64,000 nt of DNA from positions 62,001-126,000 of the forward strand of contig NZ_JADIJC010000005.1 of assembly GCF_015278255.1 (NCBI RefSeq), written 5' to 3'. The stretch is from Microbacterium hibisci (lineage in GTDB: Bacteria; Actinomycetota; Actinomycetes; Actinomycetales; Microbacteriaceae). Positions 18,613 through 27,689 of the stretch are shown piece after piece; the stretch's first letter is position 1, and each line of letters begins with the position of its first letter. Both the position numbers and the translations under genes were made by a program. The notes under the pieces were generated by a model. It ran no database searches. It saw only the letters and a list, made by a program, of their open reading frames with translations, and was not told where the DNA came from.

Positions 18613-18718
18613 TCGAGGTGTGCCCGGGCGACCACTGCGGGCGCTGAGACTCCGGGCCGGCGCGGCTGGTCAAGTCGGGCCGAAGAAAATGCCTGGTCGG
18701 GGATAGAAAATATCGCAG

Positions 18719-18790
18719 TGCCCCTGGAGGGACTCGAACCCCCAACCGTTTCCTTAGGACGGAACTGCTCTTCCATTGAGCTACAGAGGC
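18719..18790 (-). tRNA. tRNA-Arg (anticodon CCU)
   Basis: On the minus strand a 72-nt cloverleaf can be folded: acceptor GCCTCTG/CAGGGGC, D stem GCTC/GAGC, anticodon loop GTCCTAA with CCT at its centre, T arm with the TTCGAGT loop, and discriminator A. CCA is not encoded. The outer pair of the anticodon stem (G-A) is mismatched. It reads AGG codons. Confidence 0.93.
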
Positions 18791-18887
18791 TGGCCCACCA
18801 AGTCTATGCGGTGCGGGCCATCGCCCCGCGTCGGCCGCCGGGCGCACGCGCGGCGCCATGCCAGTCGAGCAGCGGACGTGCAACCCC

Positions 18888-18917
18888 TTGAAGGCCCGTG
18901 ACGGGCCCGGCGAGAAT
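18888..18917 (+). promoter_or_regulatory. promoter of the N-formylglutamate amidohydrolase cassette
   Basis: TTGAAG (18888-18893), an 18-nt spacer and GAGAAT (18912-18917), which ends 6 nt before the ATG at 18924. This would give a leaderless mRNA and explains the lack of a ribosome site. Confidence 0.5.
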
Positions 18918-18923
18918 GGCCCG

Positions 18924-19727
18924 ATGTCCACGACGGAGAGTGCCCCGTTCGAATTCCTCGGCGATTGGAGCGGACAGTTCGTCGCCACCGCCATTCACAA
19001 TGGCCATGACCTGCGCCCGGAGGTCGAGGCCGAAGTCGTCCTCCCGGAGGAAGACCGTCGACGCGAGGAGGACCCGCACACCGACGAGATCGGCCTCGGG
19101 ATCCCCGCCCGCGTGGTCGTGCATCGGTCGCGTTTCGAGGTCGACCTGAACCGCGAACGCGAAGCGGCCGTGTACCGGTCGCCGGAGGACGCCTGGGGAC
19201 TGGAGATCGTGCGGAATCCTCCGCTCGCCGACGCCGTCGTGGCTCGTTCGCTCGCGGTGTACGACGACTTCTATGCCCAACTCGGACGCCGCCTGGACCC
19301 TGTGGCGGAGCGCGGCCCGTTCGTCGTGTTCGACATCCACTCGTACAACCATCGCCGCGACGGCGCAGACGCCCTCGAGGCGCCGGGGGAGGACAATCCC
19401 GAGGTGAACGTCGGCACCGGCTCGCTGGACCGGGAGCGGTTCGGCCCGGTGGTGGACGCCTTCGTGGAATCACTGACCGCGACCGGCACCTCAGCGGGTC
19501 CGCTCGACGTGCGCGAGAACATCCGGTTCCGTGGCCGGCAGCTCGCCGCCTGGATCCATGGGCGTTACCCCGACCGGGCCGTGGTGCTCGCGCTCGAGTT
19601 CAAGAAGACCTTCATGGACGAGTGGACCGGCGAAGCGGATGACGCCCGCATCGCCGAACTCGCACGCGGGGTGGCGGCGACGGTGCCGCCGCTCGAAGAG
19701 GCGCTTCGCCGGATGGCGATGGCGTGA
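18924..19727 (+). CDS. N-formylglutamate amidohydrolase family protein
   Basis: The 267-residue protein belongs to the zinc-dependent N-formylglutamate amidohydrolase family, a carboxypeptidase-like fold: HNGHDLRPEV near the start (SHaG-like metal site), HTDEIG, HRSRFEVDLNRERE, and VVFDIHSYNHRR with the later metal histidine. The founding enzyme releases glutamate from formylglutamate in histidine breakdown, but this gene is far from hut and heads a three-gene cassette. The QEGLA metallopeptidase gene overlaps it (GTGA), and an ATP-grasp ligase gene follows. This trio is conserved in many bacteria and probably acts on an unknown glutamate- or peptide-like metabolite. ATG 18924 is chosen because of the promoter 6 nt upstream. 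Confidence 0.87.
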   Translation: MSTTESAPFEFLGDWSGQFVATAIHNGHDLRPEVEAEVVLPEEDRRREEDPHTDEIGLGIPARVVVHRSRFEVDLNREREAAVYRSPEDAWGLEIVRNPPLADAVVARSLAVYDDFYAQLGRRLDPVAERGPFVVFDIHSYNHRRDGADALEAPGEDNPEVNVGTGSLDRERFGPVVDAFVESLTATGTSAGPLDVRENIRFRGRQLAAWIHGRYPDRAVVLALEFKKTFMDEWTGEADDARIAELARGVAATVPPLEEALRRMAMA

Positions 19728-20929
19728 ACACTGCGTCGGGTGACGCCGTCGGGCCGGAGACCGACGCCATCGAGGCGGGCGGGTTCTCAGCGGCCGACCT
19801 CGCCGCCGACCATGCGATGGCCGCGCTGGCGGGGAGCGTCCGCTTCCTCCTCGAGATGACGCCGGTGAACGCGGACGAGGCCCGCGCGACGTTCCTCGCC
19901 GACCCGGCCCTCGACCCGGTGTTCGAGTATCGCCGCCTGGACGTCGACCCCGATGTGCTCGACGCGCAGGTGGCCGCGTTGCCCCTGGACGCCGTCACCG
20001 ACGCCACCCTCGCCGCTCTGCTGAAGAACCGCCAGCGAGAGATGACGCTGCGCGTGGAGATGCTGCGCGCCCGGAACACCCCCGAGTTCCTGCAGCTGTC
20101 GATCGCGCAGTACGGTCCGGTGCTGCCGGCGCTCGTGGACACCGCCGAAGATCTGCTCGGCCGCCTTCCGCACGGAAAGCTGGAGCGGGACTCCGTCGGG
20201 GCGGAGGAGTTCCTTGCGGCGGCGAAGGCTGAGATCGCCCACTATCGATCGATCGAACCGGATGCCGAACTCCACGCCGAGATCCGCGACGACGTCTCGG
20301 GAGTCCTGGTCGAGGGGAACACGCTCCTGGTCTCGCGGAACGCGGCGGTGGCCGGCCCCCGCGTGAACGCGCTCCTGCAACACGAAGTGGGCACGCATCT
20401 GGTGACGCATGTGAACGGTTCGGCACAGCCGATCCGCATGCTCGGCGCCGGGCTCGCCCACTACGACGAGACACAGGAGGGTCTTGCCGTCCTCGCCGAG
20501 ATCGCGTGCGGCGGGCTCACGGCGGCACGGCTGCGTCAGTTGGCGGCGCGCGTCGTCGCCGTGCACGCGCTGGTCGGCGGTGCGAGCTTCGCCGAGACAC
20601 ACCGTGTGCTCACGGGCCACGGCCTGCCCGCGGGGAGCGCCTACAGCGTGGCCATGCGGGTGCACCGCGCCGGCGGGTTCACCAAAGACGCGATCTACCT
20701 GCGCGGGCTGCTGGCGCTGCTGGAGCACGTCGCGCACGATGGTTCTCTCGACCTGCTGTTCCTCGGGAAGTTCTCGCTCGAAGATCTGCCCCTCGTACAG
20801 GACCTGGCGGAGCGGGGCCTCCTCGCACAGCCCCGCATCATGCCGCGCTACCTGGCGGAGCCCGCGTCCGCCGACAGGATCCGGGAGGCCGCGCACGCCG
20901 CCGACCTGGTCTCGCTGGTCAATGCGTAG
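19724..20929 (+). CDS. DUF1704/QEGLA-motif metallopeptidase-like protein
   Basis: The 401-residue protein contains the zinc motif HEVGTH (His220, Glu221, His225) and 27 residues later DETQEGLA (Glu249-Gly253), the signature of 'flavohemoglobin expression-modulating QEGLA motif' proteins (DUF1704). This family is related to the eukaryotic MATCAP tubulin carboxypeptidases. That relation, and the metal motif, suggest a peptidase removing a terminal amino acid. The GTG start at 19724 overlaps the previous stop, so it is translationally coupled to the amidohydrolase. The third gene starts 83 nt downstream. The true substrate is unknown in bacteria. Confidence 0.88.
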   Translation: MNTASGDAVGPETDAIEAGGFSAADLAADHAMAALAGSVRFLLEMTPVNADEARATFLADPALDPVFEYRRLDVDPDVLDAQVAALPLDAVTDATLAALLKNRQREMTLRVEMLRARNTPEFLQLSIAQYGPVLPALVDTAEDLLGRLPHGKLERDSVGAEEFLAAAKAEIAHYRSIEPDAELHAEIRDDVSGVLVEGNTLLVSRNAAVAGPRVNALLQHEVGTHLVTHVNGSAQPIRMLGAGLAHYDETQEGLAVLAEIACGGLTAARLRQLAARVVAVHALVGGASFAETHRVLTGHGLPAGSAYSVAMRVHRAGGFTKDAIYLRGLLALLEHVAHDGSLDLLFLGKFSLEDLPLVQDLAERGLLAQPRIMPRYLAEPASADRIREAAHAADLVSLVNA

Positions 20930-21012
20930 ACTCCGCACGACGACGCCGCGCACCGCGGCCGACCAGCCCCGGACTCCACCGTTCCCTTACCCCAGACCCT
21001 TGAGGAGCCCAG

Positions 21013-22056
21013 ATGAGAATCGGATTCGTCGTCAACGACATCGCCACGGAGCAGCCCATCTACTCAACGACGCGCCTCGCGATGAGCGCTGCCGGACGCG
21101 GCCATGACGTGTGCCTCATGGGTCTGCGGGATTTCGGCTACGAACCGGACGGCTCGCTCTCGGCCATCACGGCCACCGCGACCTCCGGCAAGCGCTATCG
21201 GTCTCTCGACCGCTACCTCGAAGACGTGCAGGCCGCCACCCGGCAGCGGACGCAGCTCGACGACTTCGATGTGCTCATGCTGCGCGCCGACCCCGCGGCT
21301 GAATCCGCCGAGAGCGCGTGGGCGACGACGGCGGGACTGGCGTTCGGCCGGATGGTCGCCGAGACCGGGGTCCTCGTCGTCAACGATCCGCGCTCCCTCG
21401 CGGACGCGACCTCGAAAGCGTATTTCCAGCAGTTCCCCGAGGTGGTGCGACCGCGCACCCTGATCACGCGGGACGAGGAGCGGGTCCGCGAGTTCATCGA
21501 CGAGCTCGGAGGGCGTGCCGTGCTGAAACCCTTGCAGGGCTCGGGCGGCTCCGGCGTTTTCCTGGTCGACCTGGATCGCGAACCCAACATCGCGCAGATC
21601 ATCGAAGCCATCGCTCGTGACGGTTATGTCGTGGCTCAGGAGTACCTGCCGGCCGCCAAGAACGGCGACGTGCGGATGTTCGTGATGAACGGCCGGGCAC
21701 TCGAGGTCGATGGCGTGTACGCCGCATTCCGCCGGCGCCCGGGGGAGACCGACGTGCGCTCGAACATGTCGGCGGGCGGAAAGGCGGAGGCGGTGAAGGT
21801 CACCGACGAGATGCTGCAGCTCGTGGATGCTGTGCGACCCAAGCTGCTTGCGGACGGCATGTTCCTCGTCGGCCTCGACATCGCGGGCGACAAGCTGATG
21901 GAGATCAACGTCTTCTCTCCCGGTGGCCTCGGATCGTGCGCGGCGCTGTACGGGCTGGACTTCACGACCGCCGTCATCGAAGACCTCGAGCGCAAGACGG
22001 GCATGCGCGAGCACTACGGCCGCGAAATCCCGAACGTCCAACTCGCGACCGCTTGA
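21013..22056 (+). CDS. glutathione-synthetase-like ATP-grasp ligase
   Basis: The 347-residue protein has the GshB architecture: an N-terminal pre-ATP-grasp domain with RIGFVVND, then the ATP-grasp fold with VLKPLQGSGGSGVFLV (nucleotide-binding lysine and glycine loop), QEYLPAAKNGDVRMFVMNG and LVGLDIAGDKLMEINVFSPGG (metal-binding Glu and Asn). It should ligate a carboxylate to an amine with ATP. Actinobacteria use mycothiol, not glutathione, so it is probably not a true glutathione synthetase. As the third gene of the cassette it may build the compound that the amidohydrolase and the QEGLA peptidase process. GAGGAG lies 6 nt before the ATG. Confidence 0.87.
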   Translation: MRIGFVVNDIATEQPIYSTTRLAMSAAGRGHDVCLMGLRDFGYEPDGSLSAITATATSGKRYRSLDRYLEDVQAATRQRTQLDDFDVLMLRADPAAESAESAWATTAGLAFGRMVAETGVLVVNDPRSLADATSKAYFQQFPEVVRPRTLITRDEERVREFIDELGGRAVLKPLQGSGGSGVFLVDLDREPNIAQIIEAIARDGYVVAQEYLPAAKNGDVRMFVMNGRALEVDGVYAAFRRRPGETDVRSNMSAGGKAEAVKVTDEMLQLVDAVRPKLLADGMFLVGLDIAGDKLMEINVFSPGGLGSCAALYGLDFTTAVIEDLERKTGMREHYGREIPNVQLATA

Positions 22057-22076
22057 CGGCCGCACCAGCACAAGAG

Positions 22077-22111
22077 AGGCCCCGACATCCGGAAACGGAT
22101 GCCGGGGCCTC
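22077..22111. terminator. bidirectional terminator hairpin
   Basis: GAGGCCC and GGGGCCTC form the base, and CATCCG/CGGATG the top of an interrupted stem with a GAAA loop. It lies between the convergent ATP-grasp and HesB-like genes. Confidence 0.7.
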
Positions 22112-22122
22112 GGGCTTGTGCG

Positions 22123-22404
22123 TCAGTCCTGGGTTCCCAGGGCGAAGCGCACCGCGCCGTCGTTCGAGAGTTCGGCGTCGAGCACGCGATCATCCAGCGC
22201 GGCGGCCGCGGTGTGGTCGAGGTAGACGCGCGCCCCACCCTCGACGACCACGTTGTCCTGCGGGTCGGGCGTCGGCACGACGCTCAGCTCGAATCCGGCC
22301 GGGCCTCCCGTGTCGCGGATGCGCACACCTCCGTCTTCTGCGAGGGGCACCCGGGCGACGAGTTCTTCGACGGCCTCGGCGGCGGTCTGGGTCAGCGTGA
22401 GCAT
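22123..22404 (-). CDS. HesB/IscA-like protein lacking the cluster-binding cysteines
   Basis: This 93-residue protein has the opening LTLTQTAAEAVEELV and the GGVRIRDTGGPAGFELSVV core of the HesB/IscA fold, with the terminal VYLDHTAAAALDD segment. A-type iron-sulphur carriers use three cysteines (one central, CxC near the end), but this protein has none, so it cannot hold a cluster in the usual way. AAGGAA precedes the ATG at 22404. It belongs to the cysteine-free HesB-like proteins of actinobacteria, whose role is unknown. It is divergent from pntA. Confidence 0.8.
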   Translation of the reverse strand: MLTLTQTAAEAVEELVARVPLAEDGGVRIRDTGGPAGFELSVVPTPDPQDNVVVEGGARVYLDHTAAAALDDRVLDAELSNDGAVRFALGTQD

Positions 22405-22778
22405 GCTTTTCCTTTCCGTTGCGGTTCCGGACGGGCCACGATTCCGAGATCGTGTCCATGCCGCAACCCCGACAAGCCCAACGGTCGCCATTCGGAGGAA
22501 GCTCCCATGTTCGACACTGCTCGCCGGCAGGCGGTTCGCCGCCGCTTGCTGCACGGCATCCCGCGCCCTCCCTGCGCCGGTCACACCAGGAAATTCCAGC
22601 GACGGGGGTGCGCTGGAGACAAATTCTGTGATTCTTGTCATCGTGTCGAGCGCAATGCGCGGTCGATCGGCACCGCCGTCTGACAGGGTGGAGGCGTCGT
22701 CGCGGGCGCCGAGGAAGGCACCCGCATCCGTCTGCCGACACCACAGCGTCGGACCGTCGCACCCATCAAGAGGAACGC
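22405..22778. other. 374-nt divergent intergenic region upstream of pntA and the HesB-like gene
   Basis: No gene is supported here. The strip around 22610-22650 is clearly AT-richer than its surroundings and has GACAA and TTGTC arms 22 nt apart, so it is the likeliest site of promoter and regulator binding. The pntA ribosome site (AGAGGA) lies at its end. I could not define the -10 and -35 boxes. Confidence 0.4.
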
Positions 22779-24338
22779 ATGACCCGCATTGGCATCGTCG
22801 CTGAGGCGCCCGGAGAGACCCGGGTGGCAGCGACCCCGACCACCGTCCCCAAGCTCGTCGCCCTCGGGTACGACGTCGTCGTCGAAGCGGGCGCCGGCGC
22901 GGCGTCATCGTTTCCCGACGCCGCGTACGTCCAGGCCGGGGCGGCCGTCGTCGACGCCGCAACGGCGTGGTCGTCGCCCGTCGTGCTCAAGGTGAACGCG
23001 CCCGCGCCCGCCGAGATCGGCCGCCTCGCCGACGGCGCGACGATCGTGGCGACGCTGAGCCCGTCGCTGCGCCCCGACCTGGTCGCGTCGCTCGCGACGA
23101 GGGGCATCACGGCGATCGCCCTCGACGCGGTGCCGCGCATCTCGCGCGCACAGTCGATGGACGTGCTGAGCTCGATGGCGAACATCGCCGGCTACCGTGC
23201 GGTCGTCGAGGCCGCGCACGAGTTCGGACGCTTCTTCACCGGGCAGGTGACGGCGGCCGGCAAGGTGCCGCCTGCGAAGGTGCTCGTGGCCGGTGCAGGC
23301 GTCGCCGGCCTCGCCGCGATCGGCGCAGCCTCGAGCCTGGGCGCGATCGTGCGCGCGACCGACCCGCGGCCCGAGGTCGCTGACCAGGTCGCATCGATCG
23401 GCGGCGAGTACCTGCCGGTCGTCGTGCCCGAGGAGGCGCAGCAGGTCTCGGCGGACGGCTACGCGAAGGCGACGAGCGAGGCGTACGACCGTCGGGCGGC
23501 GGAGATCTACTCCGAGCAGGCCGCCGATGTCGACATCATCATCACGACGGCGCTCATTCCGGGCCGCCAGGCGCCGCGCCTCATCACGGCGGCGGACGTC
23601 GCATCGATGCGGCCGGGCAGCGTCATCGTCGACATGGCGGCGGCGCAGGGCGGCAACGTCGAGGGATCGGTCGCGGGGGAGCGGGTCGTGACCGCGAACG
23701 GCGTCGTGATCCTCGGCTACACCGACCTGCCGGGTCGCCTGCCGCAGCAGGCATCGCAGCTCTTCGCCACCAATCTCGTGAACCTGCTGAAGCTGCTGAC
23801 GCCGGCGAGGAACGGCGTCCTCGCGCTCGACTTCGACGACGTCGTGCAGCGCACCGTGACCGTCGTGCGCGACGGCGACGTCACCTGGCCGCCGCCCCCG
23901 GTGCAGGTGTCGGCCGCACCGGCGCCCGCCGCCGAACGGGCCACCGCGCCCGCGGCGACCCCTGTCGCGCCCAAGAAGTCCATGTCGGCAGCGGCCCGGA
24001 CCGGCCTCATCGTCGCGGGCATCGCGGCGCTCTTCGCCGTCTGCGCGTTCGCGCCGCCACCGCTGCCGCAGCACTTCCTCGTGCTGACGCTCGCGATCGT
24101 CGTCGGCTTCTACGTCATCGGCCACGTCGCGCACGCGCTGCACACGCCGCTCATGAGCGTGACCAACGCGATCTCGGGCATCATCGTGGTCGGCGCGATG
24201 GTGCAGATCACCGCGCCCGATCTCACCGTGCAGATCCTCGCCGCGGTGGCGGTGCTGCTGGCGAGCATCAACATCTTCGGCGGCTTCGCCGTGACGCGGC
24301 GCATGCTCGCGATGTTCCAGAAGGGTGAGACCCGATGA
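22779..24338 (+). CDS. pntA: NAD(P) transhydrogenase subunit alpha
   Basis: The 519-residue protein is the E. coli-type fused alpha subunit. It has a soluble NAD(H)-binding domain I (1-380) with ETRVAATP, the Rossmann motif [19 protein letters not shown] and [14 protein letters not shown] Pro/Ala linker then leads to a C-terminal part with about four membrane helices (from residue 410). With PntB it uses the proton gradient to transfer hydride from NADH to NADP+. The ATG at 22779 has AGAGGA upstream; the frame extends further without a start signal. The stop overlaps the pntB ATG. Confidence 0.96.
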   Translation: MTRIGIVAEAPGETRVAATPTTVPKLVALGYDVVVEAGAGAASSFPDAAYVQAGAAVVDAATAWSSPVVLKVNAPAPAEIGRLADGATIVATLSPSLRPDLVASLATRGITAIALDAVPRISRAQSMDVLSSMANIAGYRAVVEAAHEFGRFFTGQVTAAGKVPPAKVLVAGAGVAGLAAIGAASSLGAIVRATDPRPEVADQVASIGGEYLPVVVPEEAQQVSADGYAKATSEAYDRRAAEIYSEQAADVDIIITTALIPGRQAPRLITAADVASMRPGSVIVDMAAAQGGNVEGSVAGERVVTANGVVILGYTDLPGRLPQQASQLFATNLVNLLKLLTPARNGVLALDFDDVVQRTVTVVRDGDVTWPPPPVQVSAAPAPAAERATAPAATPVAPKKSMSAAARTGLIVAGIAALFAVCAFAPPPLPQHFLVLTLAIVVGFYVIGHVAHALHTPLMSVTNAISGIIVVGAMVQITAPDLTVQILAAVAVLLASINIFGGFAVTRRMLAMFQKGETR

Positions 24339-25750
24339 CCGCGGTCGCCGGAGCGGCCGCCGGCGCCGCCTACATCGTCGCCGCCCTGCTGTTCATCCTG
24401 AGCCTCGCGGGGCTCAGCAAGCACGAGACCAGCCGCCGTGGTGTCACCTACGGCATCGTCGGCATGGCCATCGCGCTCATCGCCACGGTGTGGGTGACCG
24501 CAGCCGGGGCATGGGGCGACGGCCCGGCGATGTTCGGACTCGTGCTGCTGGTCGCCGCGGTGCTCGTCGGCGGCGCGATCGGCCTGTGGCGCGCGCGCAT
24601 CGTCGAGATGACCGGGATGCCGGAGCTCATCGCGCTGCTGCACTCCTTCGTGGGTCTGGCCGCGGTGCTGGTCGGCTGGAACGGCGCGCTGTACGACACC
24701 GGCCTCGAGGGGGCGCTCGCTGACATCCATCACGCCGAGGTGTTCATCGGCGTCTTCATCGGCGGCGTGACCTTCACCGGCTCGATCGTGGCGTTCCTCA
24801 AGCTCTCGGCGCGCATCTCGTCCCGGCCGCTGATGCTGCCCGGCAAGAACGCGCTCAACGTCGGGGCGCTGGTCGCGTTCCTCGCCCTCACCGTCTGGTA
24901 CGTGATCACGCCGGAGCTCTGGCTGCTGGTCGCGGTGACGGCGCTCGCGCTCGCCCTGGGCTGGCACCTCGTCGCCTCGATCGGCGGCGGTGACATGCCG
25001 GTCGTTGTCTCGATGCTCAACAGCTACTCGGGGTGGGCCGCCGCGGCGGCGGGCTTCCTGCTGAACAACGACCTGCTCATCGTCACCGGCGCGCTCGTCG
25101 GCTCATCGGGTGCCTACCTCAGCTACATCATGTGCAAGGCGATGAACCGCTCGTTCCTCTCTGTCATCGCGGGCGGCTTCGGCATCGAGGCGCCGCGCGC
25201 GAGCGACGAAGAGCACGGCGAACACCGCGAGATCGACGCGGAGGCCGCCGCCGACCTGCTCGCCGGCGCCTCCCGCGTCGTCATCACCCCCGGCTACGGC
25301 ATGGCCGTCGCCCAGGCGCAGCACGGCGTTGCCGACCTCGTGCAGAAGCTCCGCGAGCGCGGGGTCGACGTGCGGTTCGGCATCCATCCCGTCGCCGGAC
25401 GCCTGCCCGGCCACATGAACGTGCTGCTGGCCGAGGCGAAGGTGCCGTACGACATCGTGCTCGAGATGGACGAGATCAACGACGACCTCTCGAGCGTCGA
25501 CGTCGTGCTGGTGATCGGGGCGAACGACACCGTGAATCCTGCCGCTGCGGAAGACCCGACAAGTCCGATCGCCGGAATGCCGGTGCTCCGCGTGTGGGAG
25601 GCCGGAAACGTCATCGTCTTCAAGCGCTCGATGGCGTCCGGATATGCGGGCGTGCAGAATCCGCTGTTCTATCGCGAAAACGCGCAGATGCTGTTCGGCG
25701 ACGCGAAAGAGAAAGTCGACGAGATCCTCTTCCAGCTCTCACGGGTGTGA
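24335..25750 (+). CDS. pntB: NAD(P) transhydrogenase subunit beta
   Basis: The 471-residue protein has nine or so membrane helices in its first 270 residues (domain II, proton channel), including [23 protein letters not shown]. The soluble NADP(H)-binding domain III follows, with [37 protein letters not shown] and [14 protein letters not shown]. It starts inside the pntA stop codon (ATGA). The enzyme supplies NADPH for biosynthesis and thiol redox balance. Confidence 0.97.
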   Translation: MTAVAGAAAGAAYIVAALLFILSLAGLSKHETSRRGVTYGIVGMAIALIATVWVTAAGAWGDGPAMFGLVLLVAAVLVGGAIGLWRARIVEMTGMPELIALLHSFVGLAAVLVGWNGALYDTGLEGALADIHHAEVFIGVFIGGVTFTGSIVAFLKLSARISSRPLMLPGKNALNVGALVAFLALTVWYVITPELWLLVAVTALALALGWHLVASIGGGDMPVVVSMLNSYSGWAAAAAGFLLNNDLLIVTGALVGSSGAYLSYIMCKAMNRSFLSVIAGGFGIEAPRASDEEHGEHREIDAEAAADLLAGASRVVITPGYGMAVAQAQHGVADLVQKLRERGVDVRFGIHPVAGRLPGHMNVLLAEAKVPYDIVLEMDEINDDLSSVDVVLVIGANDTVNPAAAEDPTSPIAGMPVLRVWEAGNVIVFKRSMASGYAGVQNPLFYRENAQMLFGDAKEKVDEILFQLSRV

Positions 25751-25776
25751 ATTCCGGAAGAGCGGGGCGGCGTGCG

Positions 25777-26130
25777 TCAGTGCGCCGCCTCGTAGGCTTC
25801 GAGGACGGATGCCGGAACCCGGCCTCGCTCCGATACCTGATAGCCGTTCTTCTTCGCCCATTCCCGTACGCCGCTGTAATCCTGCTGGCCGCTGCGTCGA
25901 CGCTTGCGGCCTGCTGATGCGGCGTTCGTCGTCGCGCGCGACGACGAGACAGCGCGAGCGGCGTTGGTATAACGCTCGAGTGCGCCCCGCAATGCGGCGG
26001 CATTCTCGTCGGTGAGGTCGATCTCATATGCGACGCCGTCGAGCGAGAAGAGCACGGTCTCGCCTTCACCGGCTTCCAAAAGGGTGCCGTCGATGTCATC
26101 GACGAGCTGATGTACGATTCTTCGGGCCAT
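25777..26130 (-). CDS. lsr2: Lsr2-family nucleoid-associated protein
   Basis: The 117-residue protein matches Lsr2: an N-terminal dimerisation domain (MARRIVHQLVDDIDGT, then VLFSLDGVAYEIDLTDENAAALR), a basic flexible linker (RKRRRSG), and a C-terminal DNA-binding domain ending in REWAKKNGYQVSERGRVP, whose RGR inserts into the minor groove of AT-rich DNA. It silences foreign genes in actinobacteria. ATG 26130 is preferred over ATG 26139 because TATTGT ends 7 nt before it, indicating a leaderless mRNA and the usual N-terminus. Confidence 0.93.
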   Translation of the reverse strand: MARRIVHQLVDDIDGTLLEAGEGETVLFSLDGVAYEIDLTDENAAALRGALERYTNAARAVSSSRATTNAASAGRKRRRSGQQDYSGVREWAKKNGYQVSERGRVPASVLEAYEAAH

Positions 26131-26137
26131 GGATGGC

Positions 26138-26143
26138 ACAATA
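26138..26143 (-). promoter_or_regulatory. -10 element of lsr2
   Basis: TATTGT on the minus strand ends 7 nt before the lsr2 ATG; there is no ribosome site between them. Confidence 0.5.
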
Positions 26144-26267
26144 CGCGCAATTGTCGCCGTTCATGAATCGGATATCCGGGATTAGTGTGTCCGTTTCCGC
26201 ATGAGCGCCGATGGCAAGCGCCTCCCGCGTCGCCGCGGACTGCCCGGTTGGTATTCGGAAAGCCGAA

Positions 26268-27191
26268 TCAGGGAAGAAGGCCGGCTCGCCGGGCGGTGAC
26301 GACGGCGGCATGACGCGTAGAGGCATCCAGCTTCGCCATCGCCGACTGCAGGTAGGACTTCACGGTGCCCTCCTTCAGTTCGAGGGTCGCCGCGATCTCG
26401 GCGTTCGTGGCGCCCAGCGCCGCACACGAGAGCACGTCGATCTCACGCGGCGACAGCCGCACGTCGAGTTCGAGCGGCGGCTCGGACTCGTCGTTCGAGA
26501 GCGCGGCCAGCCGGCGCTCGAGGCGGTCCAGGCGCGCCCGCAGCGCGGGGTCGTCGATGACGGCGGCGATGCTGCGAAGCTCGGCGTACGTCTCCCGCAG
26601 CTCTTCGCGCGTGGTCGCGGGCATCGCGACCGGTTCGGTCCGCGGCGGCGTCATGGCGAGGCGGCGCTGCACCTCGTCGCGGATGCGCAGCTCGCTCGAC
26701 AGCTCCTCGGCGACCGCGAAGGCGGGCCGGGCGACGACGTCGCCGACCGGGGACTCGGCCCACGAGCCGCAGTAGATCACGCCACGCGCGCGATCGCCGA
26801 CCATGACGGGCACGGCGAACAGCGTGGCGATGCCCTCGCCGAGCACAGCGCGGTCGTAGTCGTGCGTGATGCTGCGCGACGACCCGTAGTCGAGGGCGAG
26901 CCGCGGGCGCTTCTCGACGAGGGCCCTGCCTCCGAGACCTCGCGACGCCTGCACCACCAGGCCCTGCAGGGCGCGAGTGCGCGCCCCGTGGATGGAGGTG
27001 ACGTGGATCGCGTCGCCGAGGGCGAGTCCGCCGAAGGCCACCGGGAACCGGGTGCGCCGCACCAGCTCGGCCACCGCATGGTCGAGTGCGAGCACGTCGC
27101 CGGCTTCTCCGTCGAGTCGGCCGGCGGGAATGCGGATCCCCACGCGGCTGCGATCCGGGGACGGTGCGGGATGTGGGAGGGACGCGCCCAC
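26268..27191 (-). CDS. GAF-domain LuxR-type transcriptional regulator
   Basis: The 307-residue protein has an N-terminal GAF-like sensor (about 20-165, with LFAVPVMVGDRARGVIYCG), a helical connector and a C-terminal LuxR/FixJ helix-turn-helix (about 240-300: LSPREIDVLSCAALGATNAEIAATLELKEGTVKSYLQSAMAKL). There is no receiver domain, so it senses a small molecule directly. The start is a GTG at 27191. It is divergent from the DUF485-actP operon (141-nt gap), so it probably regulates acetate or short-chain acid uptake. Confidence 0.87.
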   Translation of the reverse strand: MGASLPHPAPSPDRSRVGIRIPAGRLDGEAGDVLALDHAVAELVRRTRFPVAFGGLALGDAIHVTSIHGARTRALQGLVVQASRGLGGRALVEKRPRLALDYGSSRSITHDYDRAVLGEGIATLFAVPVMVGDRARGVIYCGSWAESPVGDVVARPAFAVAEELSSELRIRDEVQRRLAMTPPRTEPVAMPATTREELRETYAELRSIAAVIDDPALRARLDRLERRLAALSNDESEPPLELDVRLSPREIDVLSCAALGATNAEIAATLELKEGTVKSYLQSAMAKLDASTRHAAVVTARRAGLLP

Positions 27192-27332
27192 GACTACCTA
27201 CTTCCGGGGGTGACGGCGTCCTCGCCGCCTTTCGTAGCGTCGACCATACCACCCGAGGCACGGCCCCAACGTGGTCCGGGTTACCCCCCGAAGGGCGCGA
27301 TGAAGCGCCCGTTCATGAGGCAAGGAGGCCAC

Positions 27333-27689
27333 ATGTCCGAATCGACGACCGACACCGCCCCACCAGGCGGCATCGACTACATCGCGGTCGAGGAGTCCCC
27401 GCGATTCGTCGAGCTGAAGAAGCGCCATCGCGGGTTCGTGTTCCCGCTGGCGATCGCGTTCCTCGTCTGGTACTTCGTCTACGTCCTGCTGTCGTCCTTC
27501 GCGCGCGACTTCATGGCGCAGCGCGTATGGGGTGACATCACCGTCGGTCTGCTGTTCGGGCTCGGTCAGTTCGTCACGACGTTCGCGATCACGATGACGT
27601 ACGTCTGGTACGCGAACCGCAAGCTCGACCCGATCGCCGAAGAGATCCGCGGCGAGCTCGAGGCGCAAGAGCAGGAGGCGAAGGCATGA
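27333..27689 (+). CDS. DUF485 membrane protein of the acetate permease operon
   Basis: The 118-residue protein has a soluble start (SPRFVELKKRHRGFVFPL) and two membrane helices at about 33-55 and 68-90, with the DUF485 pattern. It is a small partner protein always found immediately before ActP-type symporters. AAGGAGG stands 4 nt before the ATG. The stop overlaps the actP start (ATGA). Confidence 0.93.
   Translation: MSESTTDTAPPGGIDYIAVEESPRFVELKKRHRGFVFPLAIAFLVWYFVYVLLSSFARDFMAQRVWGDITVGLLFGLGQFVTTFAITMTYVWYANRKLDPIAEEIRGELEAQEQEAKA

Noticed and set aside
21013..22056. True glutathione synthetase (gshB)
   Set aside because: Actinobacteria use mycothiol, no gamma-glutamylcysteine ligase is nearby, and the gene belongs to the amidohydrolase-QEGLA cassette.
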